A stretch of 5,998 bases of DNA from Chloroflexota bacterium (GTDB lineage: Bacteria > Chloroflexota > Dormibacteria > CF-121). Where the stretch lies: the NCBI GenBank assembly GCA_005882525.1, contig VBGO01000144.1, positions 1-5,998 of the forward strand, written 5' to 3'. Of the stretch, positions 5,142 through 5,998 are shown piece after piece. The notes below the pieces were generated by a model that saw nothing but the letters and a program-made list of their open reading frames with translations, was not told where the DNA came from and made no database searches. The position numbers and the translations under genes are program-made. Position 1 is the first letter of the stretch. Every line of letters begins with the position of its first letter.

Positions 5142-5998
5142 TAGCCGGCGGAGGTTGGTGGGACGGCCAGTTGTTGCGACCAGTGATAGCCGCCGTCTAC
5201 AGTAGCGTCGATCACGTAGTCGCCGCCGGCGTTCCTGGTCAGGACCCAGCCCACGGTCACGCTGACGAAGGCGGCGGCGAAGGTTTCGGGCGCATTGTCG
5301 ATGTGGCCGGTACGACGAAGGGTCGCGCCCCCATTGCTGGCGATGACGCACTGCGCCACGTTGGTCGCCGGCCCGTCACCAATGAAGACCGCGTCACTCG
5401 TGTCCACGACGCTGAAGCTCGGCGGATAGGTGTCGGGACCGGCCGGAACGCTGGGCAAGATCTGGCCCTCCGACATCGCTTCCTTCATTACCGGCTTCCA
5501 GCTGGATCCATCCACGGTGGCGTATGCAATATACGGGCTGTGGCTCGTCGCGCTACTTCCCCCGAGGAACAGCACCCAGAGAGCTTGCGGCGCGGCGCAC
5601 TGGATCAGCGTCGCCTGGGGTAGGCCCGGCTGGGGATCCGGCCGCTGCAGGACTTTACTCCAGGACTGCCCCTGTTCGATATTCCGGTAGACGTACACGC
5701 CCTCGGTCGTACCGACCCACCCCTGGGCGGCCTGGTTGAAGCACACCGTCTGCGGGTTTGGTGGCCCATCGAGCGCTGCCCAGTTCAATCCACCATCGTG
5801 CGTGACGACGAGCGTGGCACCATCGCCTGGGATCAACCAGCCATGCATCGCCTGCGGCTCGCTGCCCCCGGCAATCCCCCAGCCCTGCGTCGCACTCGCG
5901 AAATGGACCGACCGGATCGGCGAGTGGGGTTCGCCCAGCTGGCGCCACGAACGTCCGCCGTCGGTCGTGCCGAGCAAGGAGCGAGTCGCGACCGCCCA
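5141..5998 (-). CDS. YCF48/BNR-type beta-propeller protein, partial (start beyond right edge)
   Basis: The reading frame is open to the window edge, leaving 285 C-terminal residues; the N-terminus, including any signal peptide, is not visible. Repeated Asp-box-like motifs are spaced as blades of a beta-propeller: TTDGGRSW at 11-18, THDGGLNW at 66-73, NIEQGQSW at 106-113, TVDGSSW at 161-167 and TVDGGYHW at 266-273. GW-containing strands of the YCF48/photosystem-assembly-like and sialidase-repeat families precede several of them (QGWGIAGG, QGWVGTTEG, VGWVLTRN). Proteins of this kind in high-GC soil bacteria are often secreted or membrane-anchored with unknown ligands; no catalytic residues can be assigned, so neither a sialidase nor a photosystem role is claimed. 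The internal TTG at 5977 is unlikely to be the true start, because the residues before it (WAVATRSL) continue the repeat pattern. Its TAG stop overlaps the kinase homologue GTG by one base. Confidence 0.85.
   Translation of the reverse strand, partial: WAVATRSLLGTTDGGRSWRQLGEPHSPIRSVHFASATQGWGIAGGSEPQAMHGWLIPGDGATLVVTHDGGLNWAALDGPPNPQTVCFNQAAQGWVGTTEGVYVYRNIEQGQSWSKVLQRPDPQPGLPQATLIQCAAPQALWVLFLGGSSATSHSPYIAYATVDGSSWKPVMKEAMSEGQILPSVPAGPDTYPPSFSVVDTSDAVFIGDGPATNVAQCVIASNGGATLRRTGHIDNAPETFAAAFVSVTVGWVLTRNAGGDYVIDATVDGGYHWSQQLAVPPTSAG

Noticed and set aside
3999..5144. A 381-codon open frame on the + strand opposite the kinase homologue
   Set aside because: Its translation has no recognisable motifs, while the opposite strand carries clear FGGY family motifs along its length. 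Long antisense frames are expected in high-GC coding DNA.
5142..5351. Upstream extension of the kinase homologue by 70 residues
   Set aside because: The extra segment is Arg-rich, unlike any FGGY N-terminus, and overlaps the beta-propeller gene in another frame. The GTG at 5141 places GLDLGT at the normal distance from the start.

Overview
This is a gene-dense, high-GC bacterial chromosome window made mostly of housekeeping genes. The features that point to a lineage are the high GC content, frequent GTG and TTG starts, few Shine-Dalgarno sites inside the operon, a tRNA without encoded CCA, a TatA/TatC-only export pair and a short monofunctional proline dehydrogenase of the Deinococcus/Thermus/Bacillus size class. 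Together they suggest a soil-type high-GC lineage such as Chloroflexota/Dormibacterota or a relative. That placement is inference; no marker here settles it.

Left half, + strand (about 1-3335): a compact run of five genes, tatA - tatC - rph - rdgB - proline dehydrogenase. A consensus -10 hexamer and a clear ribosome binding site lie just before tatA. TatA and TatC form the twin-arginine export channel. RNase PH trims tRNA 3' ends. RdgB/HAM1 removes ITP/XTP and their deoxy forms from the nucleotide pool; rph next to rdgB is a common bacterial arrangement. Proline dehydrogenase feeds electrons from proline to the respiratory chain. After tatA the gaps are 34, 5, 5 and 1 nt, and the four downstream genes all use GTG or TTG starts without convincing ribosome binding sites, so translational coupling is likely.

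Right half, - strand (5998 down to 3288): the carboxy-terminal part of a YCF48/BNR-type beta-propeller protein (its start lies beyond the right edge), an FGGY-family sugar kinase homologue overlapping it by one base (TAGTG), a tRNA-Pro(TGG), and a small membrane protein whose end overlaps the proline dehydrogenase gene tail to tail.

The most interesting item is the FGGY protein. Its overall fold and nucleotide-binding motif match xylulokinase, but the positions of the catalytic Asp, the GTSG phosphate loop and the substrate-contacting Met-His are replaced, and a conserved loop is shortened. It may be a non-catalytic or re-purposed kinase homologue. I see no CRISPR array, insertion sequence, prophage or defence locus, and no gene-free stretch over 300 bases.
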